Assembly (NCBI RefSeq): GCF_900109095.1
Contig: NZ_FNYZ01000013.1
Coordinates: forward strand, 62,001 to 126,000
Reading direction: 5' to 3'
Origin: Sphingobium sp. AP50
GTDB lineage: Bacteria > Pseudomonadota > Alphaproteobacteria > Sphingomonadales > Sphingomonadaceae
Length of the DNA stretch: 64,000 nucleotides
A program made the position numbers and the translations under genes. The notes under the pieces are model-generated. The model worked only from the letters and a program-made list of their open reading frames with translations, was not told where the DNA came from and ran no database searches. Shown piece after piece: positions 34,389 through 43,771 of this stretch. Position 1 is the stretch's first letter, and each line of letters begins with the position of its first letter.

Positions 34389-36527
34389 GTGGCCGAAGCC
34401 GATCCCATCGCCAGCCTGGCCACCGCCAGCGACCGCTATTTCAACCGCGAACTGTCCTGGCTGGCGTTCAACCAGCGGGTGCTGGAAGAGGCGATGAACC
34501 GCGCCCATCCGCTGCTGGAGCGGTTGCGATTCCTGTCGATTTCGGGCGCGAACCTCGACGAATTCTTCTCCGTGCGCGTGGCGGGGCTGAAGGGGCAGCA
34601 GTTGCAGGATGTCGACCTGCGCTCCGCCGACGGCCTGACCCCGGCGCAGCAATTGGGCGCGATCACCGACACCACGGCCGCGTTGATGCGCGCGCAGCAG
34701 AAGGTGTGGGGCGCGCTGCACGGCGAACTGACGCAGGTGGGGATAGAGGTGATCGGCCCGGCGGCGGAGATGGACTATCCCTGCGCCAACTGGCTGCGCG
34801 ACCATTTCCTGACGCAGATTTTCCCGATTCTGACGCCGCAGGCGCTGGACCCGGCGCATCCCTTCCCCTTCATCCCCAATCAGGGGCTGTCGATCGTCTT
34901 CGATCTGGAGCGGCTGTCGGATAAGCAGCCGATCCGCGAGTTGGTGATGATCCCGTCCTCGCTCGCCCGCTTCGTGCGCATTCCCGGAGAGCCGGCGCGC
35001 TATATGGCGCTGGAGGCGGTGATCCGGCGCTTTTCGGCCGATCTCTTCCCCGGTTATCGGGTGCGCAACAGCGGCGTCTTCCGCATCATCCGCGACAGCG
35101 ATATCGAAATCGAGGAAGAGGCGGAGGATCTGGTCCGCTATTTCCGCAGCGCCATCAAGCGCCGCCGCCGTGGCCGCGTGATCCGCATGGAGATAGAGGA
35201 GCGCATCCCCGAGCCGGTCGAAGAAATGTTGCAGGACATGCTCCAGGGCCATGAGGCGATCGTGGTCGAGGTGGAGGGCTTCATCGGCATCGGCGACCTG
35301 TCCGGCATCGTCGACGCCGATCGGCCCGATCTGAAGTTCGAACCCTATGTTCCCCGCTTCCCCGAGCGCATCCGCGAATATGGCGAAGACTGTTTCGCCG
35401 CGATCCGGGCCAAGGACATCGTCGTCCATCACCCTTATGAGGCGTTCGACGTCGTCGTTTCCTTCCTGAAGCAGGCGGCGTCCGACCCGGACGTGGTGGC
35501 GATCAAGCAGACGCTCTATCGCGCGGGCAAGCAGTCGGCGATCATTCGCGCCCTCATCGACGCGGCCGAGGCGGGCAAGTCGGTCACGGCGGTGGTCGAG
35601 TTGAAGGCGCGCTTCGACGAGGAGCAGAACATGCTCTGGGCCGACGCGCTGGAGCGGGCTGGCGTGCAGGTCGTCTATGGCTTCATCGACTGGAAGACCC
35701 ATGCCAAGGTGTCGATGGTGGTGCGGCGCGAGGGCGAGCAGTTCCGCACTTACTGCCATTTCGGCACCGGCAATTATCATCCGATCACCGCCCGCATCTA
35801 TACCGACCTCAGCTTCTTCACCGCCGATCCGGCCTATGGGCGGGACGCCGCGGCGCTGTTCAACTATATCACCGGCTATGTTGAACCGCAGAAGCTGGAC
35901 CGGCTGGTGATCAGTCCGCGCAACCTGCGCGATACGTTGTGCGCGTGCATCGACGCGGAAATCGACCATGTCCGTGCGGGACGTCCCGGAACCATCTGGG
36001 CCAAGATGAATAGTCTGGTCGACCCGGCGATCATCGAGAAACTCTATGCGGCCAGCAATGCAGGCGTTCAGATCGACCTTATCATCCGTGGCATTTGCTG
36101 CCTGCGGCCCGGCGTGCCTGGCATGTCGGAAAATATCCGGGTGAAGTCGGTCGTCGGCCGCTTTCTGGAACATAGCCGTATCGCCGTGTTCGGAAATGGC
36201 AAGGCGCTGCCGAACAATGGCGCGAAAGTCTATATCAGTTCGGCCGACTGGATGCCGCGCAACTTCGACCGGCGCGTCGAATTCCTCGCCCCGGTGGAAA
36301 ATGAGACGGTGCATGACCAGATCCTGGATCAGGTGATGGTCGCCAATCTGATCGACACCGAGCAAAGCTGGTCGCTGGACAGCGACGGCCTGTACACAAG
36401 GCTGGAGCCGGGCGACAAACCGTTCAACCTGCATCGTTATTTCATGACCAACCCGTCGCTGTCCGGGCGCGGCGCGGCCTTCGACAATGAGGCGGTGCCC
36501 ACGCTCCGCCTGCGCGGAAAGGTCTGA
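34389..36527 (+). CDS. ppk1: Polyphosphate kinase 1
   Basis: The 712-residue enzyme makes inorganic polyphosphate from ATP. Order seen: N domain (SWLAFNQRVLEEA), head domain, then C1 and C2 domains with catalytic His in TYCHFGTGNYHP and HSRIAVFGNGK. GTG at 34389 follows the hdaA stop by three bases. Followed six bases later by ppx: a polyphosphate synthesis and degradation pair. Confidence 0.95.
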   Translation: MAEADPIASLATASDRYFNRELSWLAFNQRVLEEAMNRAHPLLERLRFLSISGANLDEFFSVRVAGLKGQQLQDVDLRSADGLTPAQQLGAITDTTAALMRAQQKVWGALHGELTQVGIEVIGPAAEMDYPCANWLRDHFLTQIFPILTPQALDPAHPFPFIPNQGLSIVFDLERLSDKQPIRELVMIPSSLARFVRIPGEPARYMALEAVIRRFSADLFPGYRVRNSGVFRIIRDSDIEIEEEAEDLVRYFRSAIKRRRRGRVIRMEIEERIPEPVEEMLQDMLQGHEAIVVEVEGFIGIGDLSGIVDADRPDLKFEPYVPRFPERIREYGEDCFAAIRAKDIVVHHPYEAFDVVVSFLKQAASDPDVVAIKQTLYRAGKQSAIIRALIDAAEAGKSVTAVVELKARFDEEQNMLWADALERAGVQVVYGFIDWKTHAKVSMVVRREGEQFRTYCHFGTGNYHPITARIYTDLSFFTADPAYGRDAAALFNYITGYVEPQKLDRLVISPRNLRDTLCACIDAEIDHVRAGRPGTIWAKMNSLVDPAIIEKLYAASNAGVQIDLIIRGICCLRPGVPGMSENIRVKSVVGRFLEHSRIAVFGNGKALPNNGAKVYISSADWMPRNFDRRVEFLAPVENETVHDQILDQVMVANLIDTEQSWSLDSDGLYTRLEPGDKPFNLHRYFMTNPSLSGRGAAFDNEAVPTLRLRGKV

Positions 36528-36533
36528 CCGGCG

Positions 36534-38051
36534 ATGAATTCGATGCTGAGCCGTGTCCGCGCCGTCGCTGAAACCATGGTGACGTCGCCTGAACCGGCGC
36601 ATGCGCGGACGGCCATCATCGACATTGGTTCCAACAGCGTGCGTCTGGTCGTCTATGACGGGCCGCGCCGCATCCCTTTCATCCTCTTCAATGAAAAGGT
36701 GATGGCCGGGCTGGGCGCGTCGCTGGCGAAGACGGGCGCGATCGAGCCGGAAGCCATGGAGCGCGGCCTGCGCGCCGTTGGCCGCTTCGTGCATCTGTGC
36801 CGCGCGATGAAGGTGACGGACATTCGCTGCGTTGCCACGGCGGCGGTGCGGGACGCGACCAACGGGCCGGACTTCATCGCCCGCGCCAAGGCGCTGGGCC
36901 TGACCGTCGAACTGCTGACCGGCGCGCAGGAAGCGATCGGTGCGTCGATGGGCGTGCTGTCCGGCATTCCCGATGCGGATGGCATTGTCGGCGATCTGGG
37001 CGGTGGCAGTCTGGAACTGGCGCGCATCCGCAATGGCCGGGTGGAACAGACGATCTCGCTGCCGCTGGGCGTGCTGCGCCTGCCGCAGATCCGCGCGAAA
37101 GGGCCGCGCATATTGGAGCGCACCGTTGCCCGGATGCTGGAAAAGGCTGGCTGGAAGTCCGAGCCGGACCTGCCCTTCTATCTGGTCGGCGGATCGTGGC
37201 GTGCGCTCGCCCGCTTCGACATGCAGTTGACCAGCTTTCCGCTGCCGGTCGTCCATCAATATGAAATGACCGCCGCGCGCGCGGAACAACTCACCCGCAT
37301 CGTTTCCCATGTCGACCGCACCCGGTTGAAGCAGATCCCGGCGATGACAGGATCGCGTGTCCCGACGCTGCCCGATGCGACGGCTTTGCTGTCGGTCGTG
37401 GTGCGGCAGTTGAAATCCAGCCGCATGGTCGTGTCGGCCTATGGTCTGCGCGAAGGACTGCTGTACGAAGCCTTGCCGCCCGATATCCGCGCGCATGATC
37501 CGCTGCTGGTCGCGGCCGAGGCGGAAGGGGAGGCGCAGGCGCGCTTCCGGGGTCATGGCGACCGCATCGACCGCTGGATCGCGCCGCTCTTCCCGGATGA
37601 TGACGCCGCCGCACGCCGCATCCGCCGCGCTGCCTGTCTGCTGGCAGATGTCAGTTGGCGCGCCAACCCGGATTTCCGCGCCGAACGCGGTGTGGAGATC
37701 GCGCTGCACAGCAATTGGGTCGGCATCACGGCGGCCGAACGGGCCATGCTGGCGCAGGCGCTGCATACGCATTTCGGCGGCGGACTCGCGGCACCGCTTG
37801 ACCTTGATCGCATCGCTTCCCCCGAAACGCTGCGCCGCGCCGCGCTCTGGGGCCTCGCCATCCGTCTGGCCCAGCGCCTGTCGGGCGGGGTCGAAGGGCC
37901 GCTGTCCGTATCGCACCTGAAACGGGAGGAGGAACGCATCATCCTCAACCTGCGTGGTGAGGATGCCGACCTCTATGGCGAAGCGGTGGAGCGCCGGTTG
38001 CGCAATCTGGCACAGGCGATGGGCGTGAAATATCAATTGCTGGGCAGATAG
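36534..38051 (+). CDS. ppx: Ppx/GppA exopolyphosphatase family phosphatase
   Basis: The 505-residue protein degrades polyphosphate or pppGpp. Its ASKHA fold is shown by IIDIGSNSVRLVVYD (phosphate 1), VGDLGGGSLEL (phosphate 2) and the C-terminal helical HD-like part. Adjacency to ppk1 suggests exopolyphosphatase. It ends just before a palindromic repeat. Confidence 0.92.
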   Translation: MNSMLSRVRAVAETMVTSPEPAHARTAIIDIGSNSVRLVVYDGPRRIPFILFNEKVMAGLGASLAKTGAIEPEAMERGLRAVGRFVHLCRAMKVTDIRCVATAAVRDATNGPDFIARAKALGLTVELLTGAQEAIGASMGVLSGIPDADGIVGDLGGGSLELARIRNGRVEQTISLPLGVLRLPQIRAKGPRILERTVARMLEKAGWKSEPDLPFYLVGGSWRALARFDMQLTSFPLPVVHQYEMTAARAEQLTRIVSHVDRTRLKQIPAMTGSRVPTLPDATALLSVVVRQLKSSRMVVSAYGLREGLLYEALPPDIRAHDPLLVAAEAEGEAQARFRGHGDRIDRWIAPLFPDDDAAARRIRRAACLLADVSWRANPDFRAERGVEIALHSNWVGITAAERAMLAQALHTHFGGGLAAPLDLDRIASPETLRRAALWGLAIRLAQRLSGGVEGPLSVSHLKREEERIILNLRGEDADLYGEAVERRLRNLAQAMGVKYQLLGR

Positions 38052-38088
38052 GGCGGGAACGTCCTGCGAACGGCTATATCTACGAGTT

Positions 38089-38234
38089 CGTCATGCTGAA
38101 CTTGGTTCAGCATCCATTTCTCCATTCGCGCTGGAACTGGCGGAGGCGCGGTAGGCGGAATAGTCGCCATGATCGCACCTCCGCAAAGGCGGAGGATGCT
38201 GCACGATGGATGCTGAAACAAGTTCAGCATGACG
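38089..38234. repeat. Palindromic repeat, CGTCATGCTGAAC family
   Basis: CGTCATGCTGAACTTGGTTC with AGCATCCAT, and ATGGATGCTGAAACAAGTTC with AGCATGACG, form arms of about 28 bp enclosing a GGAGG/CCTCC pair. Only one copy of this family is seen in the window. Confidence 0.85.
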
Positions 38235-38305
38235 GTGGAGGATGTTGGCGCCGCGACGCCAGTCCCTATCTTCCCCCGCCGCGTAAATGCCGGTAAAGGC
38301 GGCCG

Positions 38306-38977
38306 ATGACTTCCACGCCCGCGCCCATCAGCCGTTCGCTTTTCTTCTTTTCCATCTTCTATGGCGGCATGGTCTGCATTGCCGGCGTGCTGGGGAACAA
38401 GCAGGTGGCATTGGGGCCGCTTTCCGCGATCGGACCGATGGTGGGGCTGGGGCCGCTAGCGGTGGAGGCGGGCATCTTCGCCTTCCTGCTGCTCGTCACC
38501 ATTTCCAGCGCGGTCGCTGAACTGCATGGCCGCGCTGTCGCCAACCGGCTGGTGCAGATCGGTTTCCTGCCGTTGATTGCGTCGATCCTGCTGTCGATCG
38601 TGGTGCTGGCTGCACCACCAGCCGGGGATATGGACCCGGAAAGGGCCAAGGCTTTCGCGATGATGATGGGCGGCACGCCGCGCATCTGGCTGGGCGGGAT
38701 CATCGCCTATGGCATTTCGCAGACGCTGAACGTCACCCTGTTCGCCGCGCTCAAGGGGCGGGAGGGCAGCCGCCTGCTGTGGATGCGCGCGGCGCTGGCC
38801 AGCATCCTTTCGCAGATTGTCGACACGTTGCTGTTCGTGACCATCGCCTTCTATGGCGTCTTCCCGATCGGCGAACTGCTGATGGGCCAGATGATGGCCA
38901 AGGTGTTGCTGTCGGCCATTCTCGTGCCGCCGGTCATCTATCTGCTGGTTGGCCTGGGGCGACGACTGGATCGGTAA
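38306..38977 (+). CDS. yhhQ: Queuosine-precursor transporter, YhhQ/VUT family
   Basis: The 223-residue protein has about six to seven membrane helices and the family features SLFFFSIFYGGMVCIAGVLGNK, ISSAVAELHGR, and SQIVDTLLFVTIAFYG. YhhQ members import queuine precursors (preQ0, preQ1). AAAGG lies before the ATG at 38306; no preQ1 riboswitch is recognisable in the 70-base leader. Confidence 0.85.
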   Translation: MTSTPAPISRSLFFFSIFYGGMVCIAGVLGNKQVALGPLSAIGPMVGLGPLAVEAGIFAFLLLVTISSAVAELHGRAVANRLVQIGFLPLIASILLSIVVLAAPPAGDMDPERAKAFAMMMGGTPRIWLGGIIAYGISQTLNVTLFAALKGREGSRLLWMRAALASILSQIVDTLLFVTIAFYGVFPIGELLMGQMMAKVLLSAILVPPVIYLLVGLGRRLDR

Positions 38978-38982
38978 TATTG

Positions 38983-39124
38983 GTTCGCGCAGAGGCGCAG
39001 AGTGCGCAGAGAAGACCGCGCCGAAGGCCTGTTTACAGCCTGCTGGTTACATCAGGCGCATGTTGAAAAGAGCGGCTTTGCCGCTCGTGCATATCCTTCG
39101 CGCGCTCTGCGCCTCTGCGCGAAC
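38983..39124. repeat. Palindromic repeat, GTTCGCGCAGAGGCGCAGAG family
   Basis: GTTCGCGCAGAGGCGCAGAG at the left is answered by CTCTGCGCCTCTGCGCGAAC at the right: a 20-bp perfect pair, with AAGAC/... inner mismatches and a long loop. It fills the gap between yhhQ and argB. Confidence 0.85.
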
Positions 39125-39174
39125 AATTTCTTCCAAACTTGCCCCCACGGCCCTTTGGTCTTATGCGCGCGCGC

Positions 39175-40080
39175 ATGAACAATAAGCACGCCCCTGATCC
39201 CGCGCTCCTCGCGAAGGCCGAAACCCTTGTCGAGGCGCTGCCCTATATGCAGCGATATGCCGGCAAGACCTTCGTCGTGAAATATGGCGGCCATGCCATG
39301 GGCGATCCGGAAGCGGCGCGCGATTTCGCCGAAGACGTCGTCCTGATGAAGGCGGTGGGCATTAATGTGGTCGTCGTTCATGGCGGCGGGCCGCAGATCG
39401 GCGCGATGCTCAAGAAGCTGGGCGTCGAATCGCAATTCATCGGCGGCCTGCGCGTGACCGACGCGGAAACCGCCAAGATCGCCGAAATGGTGCTGGCCGG
39501 ATCGATCAACAAGGAAATCGTCGGCTGGATCGCCGGTGCGGGCGGCCGGGCGGTCGGCATTTCCGGCAAGGATGGCGGTCTGGTCCTGTGCGAAAAGGTG
39601 CTGGGCAAGCGCGAGGCGGACCCCAATTCCGGGATCGAACGCAATGTCGACCTGGGCTTCGTGGGCGAACCCGTCTCGGTCGACCGCCGCATTCTCGACA
39701 CGCTGGCGCAGGACGGCATCATTCCGGTCGTCGCGCCGGTCGGCATCGGCACCGATGGCCATACCTATAATGTCAATGCCGACACCATGGCCGGGGCGAT
39801 CGCCGCGGAACTGAAAGCCTCGCGCTTCTTCCTGCTGACCGATGTCGCGGGCGTGCTGGACAAGGACAAGAATCTGCTGACCGATCTCGATCCGGCGGCG
39901 ATCGAATTGTTGCAGGCGGACGGCACGATCAGCGGCGGTATGATCCCGAAGCTGGAAACCTGCGTCCGCGCGGTCGAGAGCGGAGTGGACGCCGCCGTCA
40001 TCCTCGACGGCCGGGTGCCGCATGCGATGCTGCTGGAAATCTTCACCGATCGGGGTGCGGGTACGTTGGTGCGGAAGTAA
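39175..40080 (+). CDS. argB: Acetylglutamate kinase
   Basis: ArgB phosphorylates N-acetylglutamate in arginine synthesis. The 301-residue protein has FVVKYGGHAMG, VVVVHGGGPQIG, TDVAGVLDKDKNLLTDL and ISGGMIPKLETC, all diagnostic. ATG at 39175 (MNNKHAPDPAL) gives standard length; ATG 39163 is possible. Stands alone between palindromes. Confidence 0.95.
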   Translation: MNNKHAPDPALLAKAETLVEALPYMQRYAGKTFVVKYGGHAMGDPEAARDFAEDVVLMKAVGINVVVVHGGGPQIGAMLKKLGVESQFIGGLRVTDAETAKIAEMVLAGSINKEIVGWIAGAGGRAVGISGKDGGLVLCEKVLGKREADPNSGIERNVDLGFVGEPVSVDRRILDTLAQDGIIPVVAPVGIGTDGHTYNVNADTMAGAIAAELKASRFFLLTDVAGVLDKDKNLLTDLDPAAIELLQADGTISGGMIPKLETCVRAVESGVDAAVILDGRVPHAMLLEIFTDRGAGTLVRK

Positions 40081-40090
40081 GGCCTGCTTG

Positions 40091-40241
40091 TTCCCCCTAC
40101 CGCTTGCGGGAGGGATTGATGGGAGGGACGTGACTCCCATCAAGGGGGTGGGCATGCGCAAGGTTGCGTTGGCCCACCCCGCTGCGACTAAACTCGCTTC
40201 GCTCGTTAAGTCTCGCTACCCCTCCCGTTTACGGGAGGGGA
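40091..40241. repeat. Palindromic repeat, CCCCCTCCCG family, copy 1
   Basis: TTCCCCCTACCGCTTGCGGG at the start and CCCGTTTACGGGAGGGGA at the end form its main arms; inner GGGTGGGC/GCCCACCCC pair also exists. Copy 2 is at 47559-47710. It runs into the 3' end of the GNAT gene. Confidence 0.85.
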
Positions 40242-40757
40242 TGTAAGCACGCCCGGATCGGCCCACGCAATCCGCTTTTCCGGCAGCGTTCGGCCGTCGG
40301 GGCCGGGCTTGTTCCAGTCCTCGACCTCCACGCCGCCGCGCGCCGCATAAAAGCCCCGCGCCGCGACATTGTCGCTGTAGCACCACAGGAACAGGCCCGC
40401 GTCCGGCCAGCCCGCCAGCGCCCAGCGCGCCGCCTGATCCAGCAGGGCCGTGCCGATGCCGCCGCCCTTCGCGCTCGGCAGGGCATGGAGATTGTCGACC
40501 AGCGTGCCCCAGACCGGATCGGACCCGCCTATCACGCAGGTAAAGCCGACCGCTTCGCCATCCCGCTCTGCAATAATGACCCGCTGGCCCGGCGCCGGCG
40601 ACTCCAGCCGCTGCGTCCATGTCGCCAGCCGTTCCGCCTCTATCCCGTCGGCCAGCCAGGCCGGGTCCATGATATGGGCATAGGCGACGCGCCAGCTTGC
40701 CACATGGATGGCGGCGATCAGCGGGGCGTCGGCGGGGCATGCATCTCGAAAGTCCAT
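40206..40757 (-). CDS. GNAT-family N-acetyltransferase
   Basis: The 183-residue protein shows GNAT features: RDACPADAPLIAAIHVASWR at the start and the acetyl-CoA loop LPSAKGGGIGTALLDQAARWA (a variant of Q/RxxGxG/A). The last 12 residues (TSPPVNGRGSET) are encoded inside the palindromic repeat, so the repeat has replaced or extended the original C-terminus. Substrate unknown. Confidence 0.82.
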   Translation of the reverse strand: MDFRDACPADAPLIAAIHVASWRVAYAHIMDPAWLADGIEAERLATWTQRLESPAPGQRVIIAERDGEAVGFTCVIGGSDPVWGTLVDNLHALPSAKGGGIGTALLDQAARWALAGWPDAGLFLWCYSDNVAARGFYAARGGVEVEDWNKPGPDGRTLPEKRIAWADPGVLTSPPVNGRGSET

Positions 40758-40855
40758 GCCGCCCTATAGCCGCCTTCCCAGGGCTTTGGCAGAATTTGCG
40801 CGGCCGTTGGTGGATTTTGCGTCGCACCATAGTTGTCGCGATGGGTGCGCTTCGG

Positions 40856-40970
40856 CTAGAGCAGATCCCGACCCGATTACATCGGCTGGGCTGCTCTAGT
40901 TTTTTGGTTTGTCGCGTTTTCCGAGTCAGCAGACGATTCCGTCTGCTTCGAAAACGCTCTAGAGCGGCCT
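40856..40970. repeat. Palindromic intergenic element before yggT
   Basis: CTAGAGCAG and CTGCTCTAG (followed by TTTTTT) enclose a 34-base loop; next comes the perfect hairpin AGCAGACG-ATTC-CGTCTGCT and a CTCTAGAG core. The first hairpin could act as a terminator on the plus strand. Confidence 0.65.
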
Positions 40971-40992
40971 TCAAGCATATTTGGAGACATCC

Positions 40993-41280
40993 GTGGCCTA
41001 CGCGCTCTATCAGATCATCGACATCCTGCTGACCGTGCTGCTGTGGATCGTTATCGCCCATGGTGTCATGAGCTGGCTGGTCGGTTTCAACATCGTCAAC
41101 CTGTCCAATGATTTCGTGCGCGCCATCTGGGTCGCGCTCGACCGGATCACCGCGCCCATCTATGCGCCGATCCGCCGGATCATGCCGGATCTGGGCGCGC
41201 TGGACCTGTCGCCCATGGTCGTGCTGATCGGCATCGTCATCATCCGCCGCGCGATCCTGCCGCCGCTCTTCCTGATGTGA
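40993..41280 (+). CDS. yggT: YggT family membrane protein
   Basis: The 95-residue protein has two hydrophobic segments (LTVLLWIVIAHGVMSWLV and the C-terminal VVLIGIVIIRRAI) and the APIYAPIRRIMPDLGALDLSP motif typical of YggT. GGAG lies six bases before the GTG at 40993. It overlaps the YggU gene by four bases. YggT proteins are tied to osmotic stress or division in some bacteria. Confidence 0.88.
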   Translation: MAYALYQIIDILLTVLLWIVIAHGVMSWLVGFNIVNLSNDFVRAIWVALDRITAPIYAPIRRIMPDLGALDLSPMVVLIGIVIIRRAILPPLFLM

Positions 41281-41600
41281 GCGTCTGGACGCAGGCGTGT
41301 GACGACCTGTTGCTGAGCGTCCGGCTGACGCCCGGATCGGCGAAGGAAGACATAGGCGGCGGCTGGACCGATGCGCATGGCGCGCACTGGCTGTCCGCCC
41401 GCGTCCGCGCCGTGCCGGAAAAGGGGCGGGCCAATGATGCGCTGATCGCGCTACTGTCGAAACGGCTGGATTGGCCCAAAGGCGCGATTTTGCTGGAATC
41501 GGGTGACACCAACCGGCTAAAGCGGCTGCGGATCATCGGCGGTGGCGGCGCTCTGGCGCGCCTGACCGCCCTCCTCGAAAATTGGGTAGAAGTGACATGA
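41277..41600 (+). CDS. yggU: DUF167 / YggU family protein
   Basis: The 107-residue protein has SVRLTPGSAKEDIGGG and the RVRAVPEKGRANDALIALLS core that defines UPF0235 (YggU). Function is unknown. It overlaps yggT and folD by four bases at each end (GTGA/ATGA), a tightly coupled operon. Confidence 0.9.
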   Translation: MSVWTQACDDLLLSVRLTPGSAKEDIGGGWTDAHGAHWLSARVRAVPEKGRANDALIALLSKRLDWPKGAILLESGDTNRLKRLRIIGGGGALARLTALLENWVEVT

Positions 41601-42493
41601 CCATCGGCAAGCTCATCGACGGCAAGGCGTTCGCGGCAGGGCTGCGCGACAAGATTGCGATGGGAGTCACCGGCTTCGTGGAACGGGCGGGGCGCAAGCC
41701 GGGTCTGGCCGTGGTGCTGGTGGGCGAAGACCCGGCCAGCAGCGTCTATGTCCGCTCCAAGGGCAAGATGACCGTCGCGGTCGGCATGGAGAGCTTCGAA
41801 TTCAAGCGGCCCGACAGCATCGGCGAGGATGATCTGCTCGACCTGATCGATGAGCTGAACCATGACGAGCGGGTTGACGGCATCCTGGTGCAGTTGCCGC
41901 TGCCCAAACATATTGACGAAGCCGCCGTGATCGCCGCGATCGATCCGTCCAAGGATGTGGACGGCTTCCATGTCGTCAATGCCGGCCGCCTTGCCACGGG
42001 GCAGGAGGCGCTGGTGCCCTGCACGCCGATGGGCTGCATCATGCTGCTGAAGGATGAACTGGGCGACCTGTCGGGCATGGAGGCGGTCGTCGTCGGCCGC
42101 TCCAACATCGTCGGCAAGCCGATGGCGCAACTGCTGCTGGCCGAAAACGCGACCGTCACGATCGCGCACAGCCGCACCCATGATCTGGCGAGCGTCGTCC
42201 ACCGTGCCGACATTGTCGTCGCCGCCGTGGGCCGCGCCGAAATGGTCAAGGGCGAATGGATCAAGCCGGGCGCGACCGTGATCGACGTCGGCATCAACCG
42301 CGTCGCCGATGTGGAGGATGAGGGCAAGAGCCGTATCGTCGGCGACGTGGCCACGGCCGAGGCGCTAGCCCATGTCCGCGCCATCACCCCGGTCCCCGGC
42401 GGCGTCGGGCCGATGACGATCGCGGTGCTGCTGCGCAATACGCTGGTTGCTGCCCATGCCCGCGCGGGCTTTGCAAAGCCCGAAGGACTGTGA
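41597..42493 (+). CDS. folD: Methylenetetrahydrofolate dehydrogenase/cyclohydrolase
   Basis: FolD interconverts 5,10-methylene- and 10-formyl-tetrahydrofolate. The 298-residue protein has PGLAVVLVGEDPASSVYVRSK (catalytic Tyr and Lys), DGILVQLPLPKH, DVDGFH and VVGRSNIVGKPMAQLL (NADP binding), and TPVPGGVGPMT. Starts with ATGA overlap after yggU and overlaps the next gene by four bases. Confidence 0.96.
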   Translation: MTIGKLIDGKAFAAGLRDKIAMGVTGFVERAGRKPGLAVVLVGEDPASSVYVRSKGKMTVAVGMESFEFKRPDSIGEDDLLDLIDELNHDERVDGILVQLPLPKHIDEAAVIAAIDPSKDVDGFHVVNAGRLATGQEALVPCTPMGCIMLLKDELGDLSGMEAVVVGRSNIVGKPMAQLLLAENATVTIAHSRTHDLASVVHRADIVVAAVGRAEMVKGEWIKPGATVIDVGINRVADVEDEGKSRIVGDVATAEALAHVRAITPVPGGVGPMTIAVLLRNTLVAAHARAGFAKPEGL

Positions 42494-43128
42494 AGGCGCG
42501 GCTGGCCCTGCTGACATTGGCGGCGGTGGCGCTTGTCGCCGCGAAGCCGCCGCTGCGGTTCCAGCCCGATCCCAGCAGCGTGATCGCGGCAGAAATCGCC
42601 TTCAACCGGCTGGCGCAGCAAAAGGGGCAATGGACCGCCTTCCGCGAAACCGCCGCCGATGATGCGGTGATGTTCGTGCCGCAGAAGGTGCTGGCACAGG
42701 ACTGGTTGCGCAAACAGGCCGATCCGCCTGCGTCGGTGACATGGTCGCCCTCGATCGTCTATGTGTCCTGCGACGGCAATCTGGCCGCCAGCACCGGCAA
42801 CTGGAAGCGGCCGGACGGATCGGTCGGCTATTTCACCACCCTGTGGCGCCGCGACAAGAAGGGGCGCTGGCACTGGATTCTCGACCATGGCGACACGCTC
42901 GCCACCGCGCGGGAAGCCCCTGAATTCCTGACCGGCAAGGTCGCCACCTGCAAGGGCGGCCCACGTCCCGAAGGTCCGCCGGTAAAGGGCGCTCTGCCGC
43001 CGCCCGACGAAAGTCTGGTCTGGAGCGCCAATGTCGCCCCCGACAATAGCCGCCGCGTCACCGTGAACATGTGGACCGGCACCACCTATGAAACCGTGAT
43101 CGATGATGAGGTGAAGGCCGGATCATGA
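42490..43128 (+). CDS. Exported hypothetical protein, NTF2-like
   Basis: The 212-residue precursor has a signal peptide (MKARLALLTLAAVALVAAKP) and a domain with EIAFNRLAQQKGQWTAFRE and GYFTTLWRRDKKGRWHWILD, resembling SnoaL/NTF2-like folds. GTG start 42490 overlaps folD by four bases; its stop overlaps marC. Catalysis is not evident. Confidence 0.72.
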   Translation: MKARLALLTLAAVALVAAKPPLRFQPDPSSVIAAEIAFNRLAQQKGQWTAFRETAADDAVMFVPQKVLAQDWLRKQADPPASVTWSPSIVYVSCDGNLAASTGNWKRPDGSVGYFTTLWRRDKKGRWHWILDHGDTLATAREAPEFLTGKVATCKGGPRPEGPPVKGALPPPDESLVWSANVAPDNSRRVTVNMWTGTTYETVIDDEVKAGS

Positions 43129-43745
43129 CAGCCCTGTTCCTTTCCGCCTTCATCACCCTGTTCGTGGTGATCGACCCGCCGGGCTGCGCGCCCATCTATG
43201 CCAGTCTGACGTCCGGGGCGAGCCAGGCGCAGCGCCGGGCGATGGCGATCCGCGCGGTCGGCATCGCGGCGGCGATCCTGCTGGTCTTCGCCCTGTGGGG
43301 CAAGCAGTTGCTGGGCGTGCTGGGCATCGCGCTCGACAGTTTCCGTATCGCGGGCGGCATCATGCTGTTCATGATCGCGATGGACATGGTGTTCGAAAAG
43401 CGCACCCAGCGCCGTGAGGACCGGGCCAACAAGATCAGCACCGAAGAACCGCATGTCGAGGATGTGTCGGTCTTCCCCATGGCGATGCCGATGATCGCCG
43501 GGCCGGGATCGATCGCCACGGTCATGCTGCTGATGTCGCGCGCCAATGGCATGGCGGAGCGCGCCGTGGTGCTGGGCGCGGTGGTGCTGACGCTGGCGCT
43601 GATGCTGGGATCGTTGCTGGCGGCCGGGCCGCTGATGGCGCTGCTGGGCCGAAAGATAGAGGCGGTCATCACCCGCCTGCTGGGCGTGCTGCTCGCCGCG
43701 CTGGCCGCGCAGTTCGTGATCGACGGGATCAAGGCGAGTTTCTAG
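43125..43745 (+). CDS. marC: MarC family (UPF0056) membrane protein
   Basis: The 206-residue protein has about six membrane helices, with FITLFVVIDPPGCAPIYASL near the N-terminus and FPMAMPMIAGPGSIATVML in the middle, the pair of family motifs. Once linked to multidrug resistance, this role is not supported for E. coli MarC. Last gene of the yggT-marC unit. Confidence 0.9.
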   Translation: MTALFLSAFITLFVVIDPPGCAPIYASLTSGASQAQRRAMAIRAVGIAAAILLVFALWGKQLLGVLGIALDSFRIAGGIMLFMIAMDMVFEKRTQRREDRANKISTEEPHVEDVSVFPMAMPMIAGPGSIATVMLLMSRANGMAERAVVLGAVVLTLALMLGSLLAAGPLMALLGRKIEAVITRLLGVLLAALAAQFVIDGIKASF

Positions 43746-43771
43746 GGGCGTCGCCCTCGATCTGGATCACC

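Noticed and set aside
34281..38036. 1251-codon minus-strand open frame
   Set aside because: It is fully antisense to hdaA, ppk1 and ppx. High-GC DNA gives long open antisense frames; its translation has no recognisable domain.
38235..38305. preQ1 riboswitch before the YhhQ gene
   Set aside because: The 70-base leader lacks the conserved C-rich loop and A-rich tail of preQ1 aptamers.
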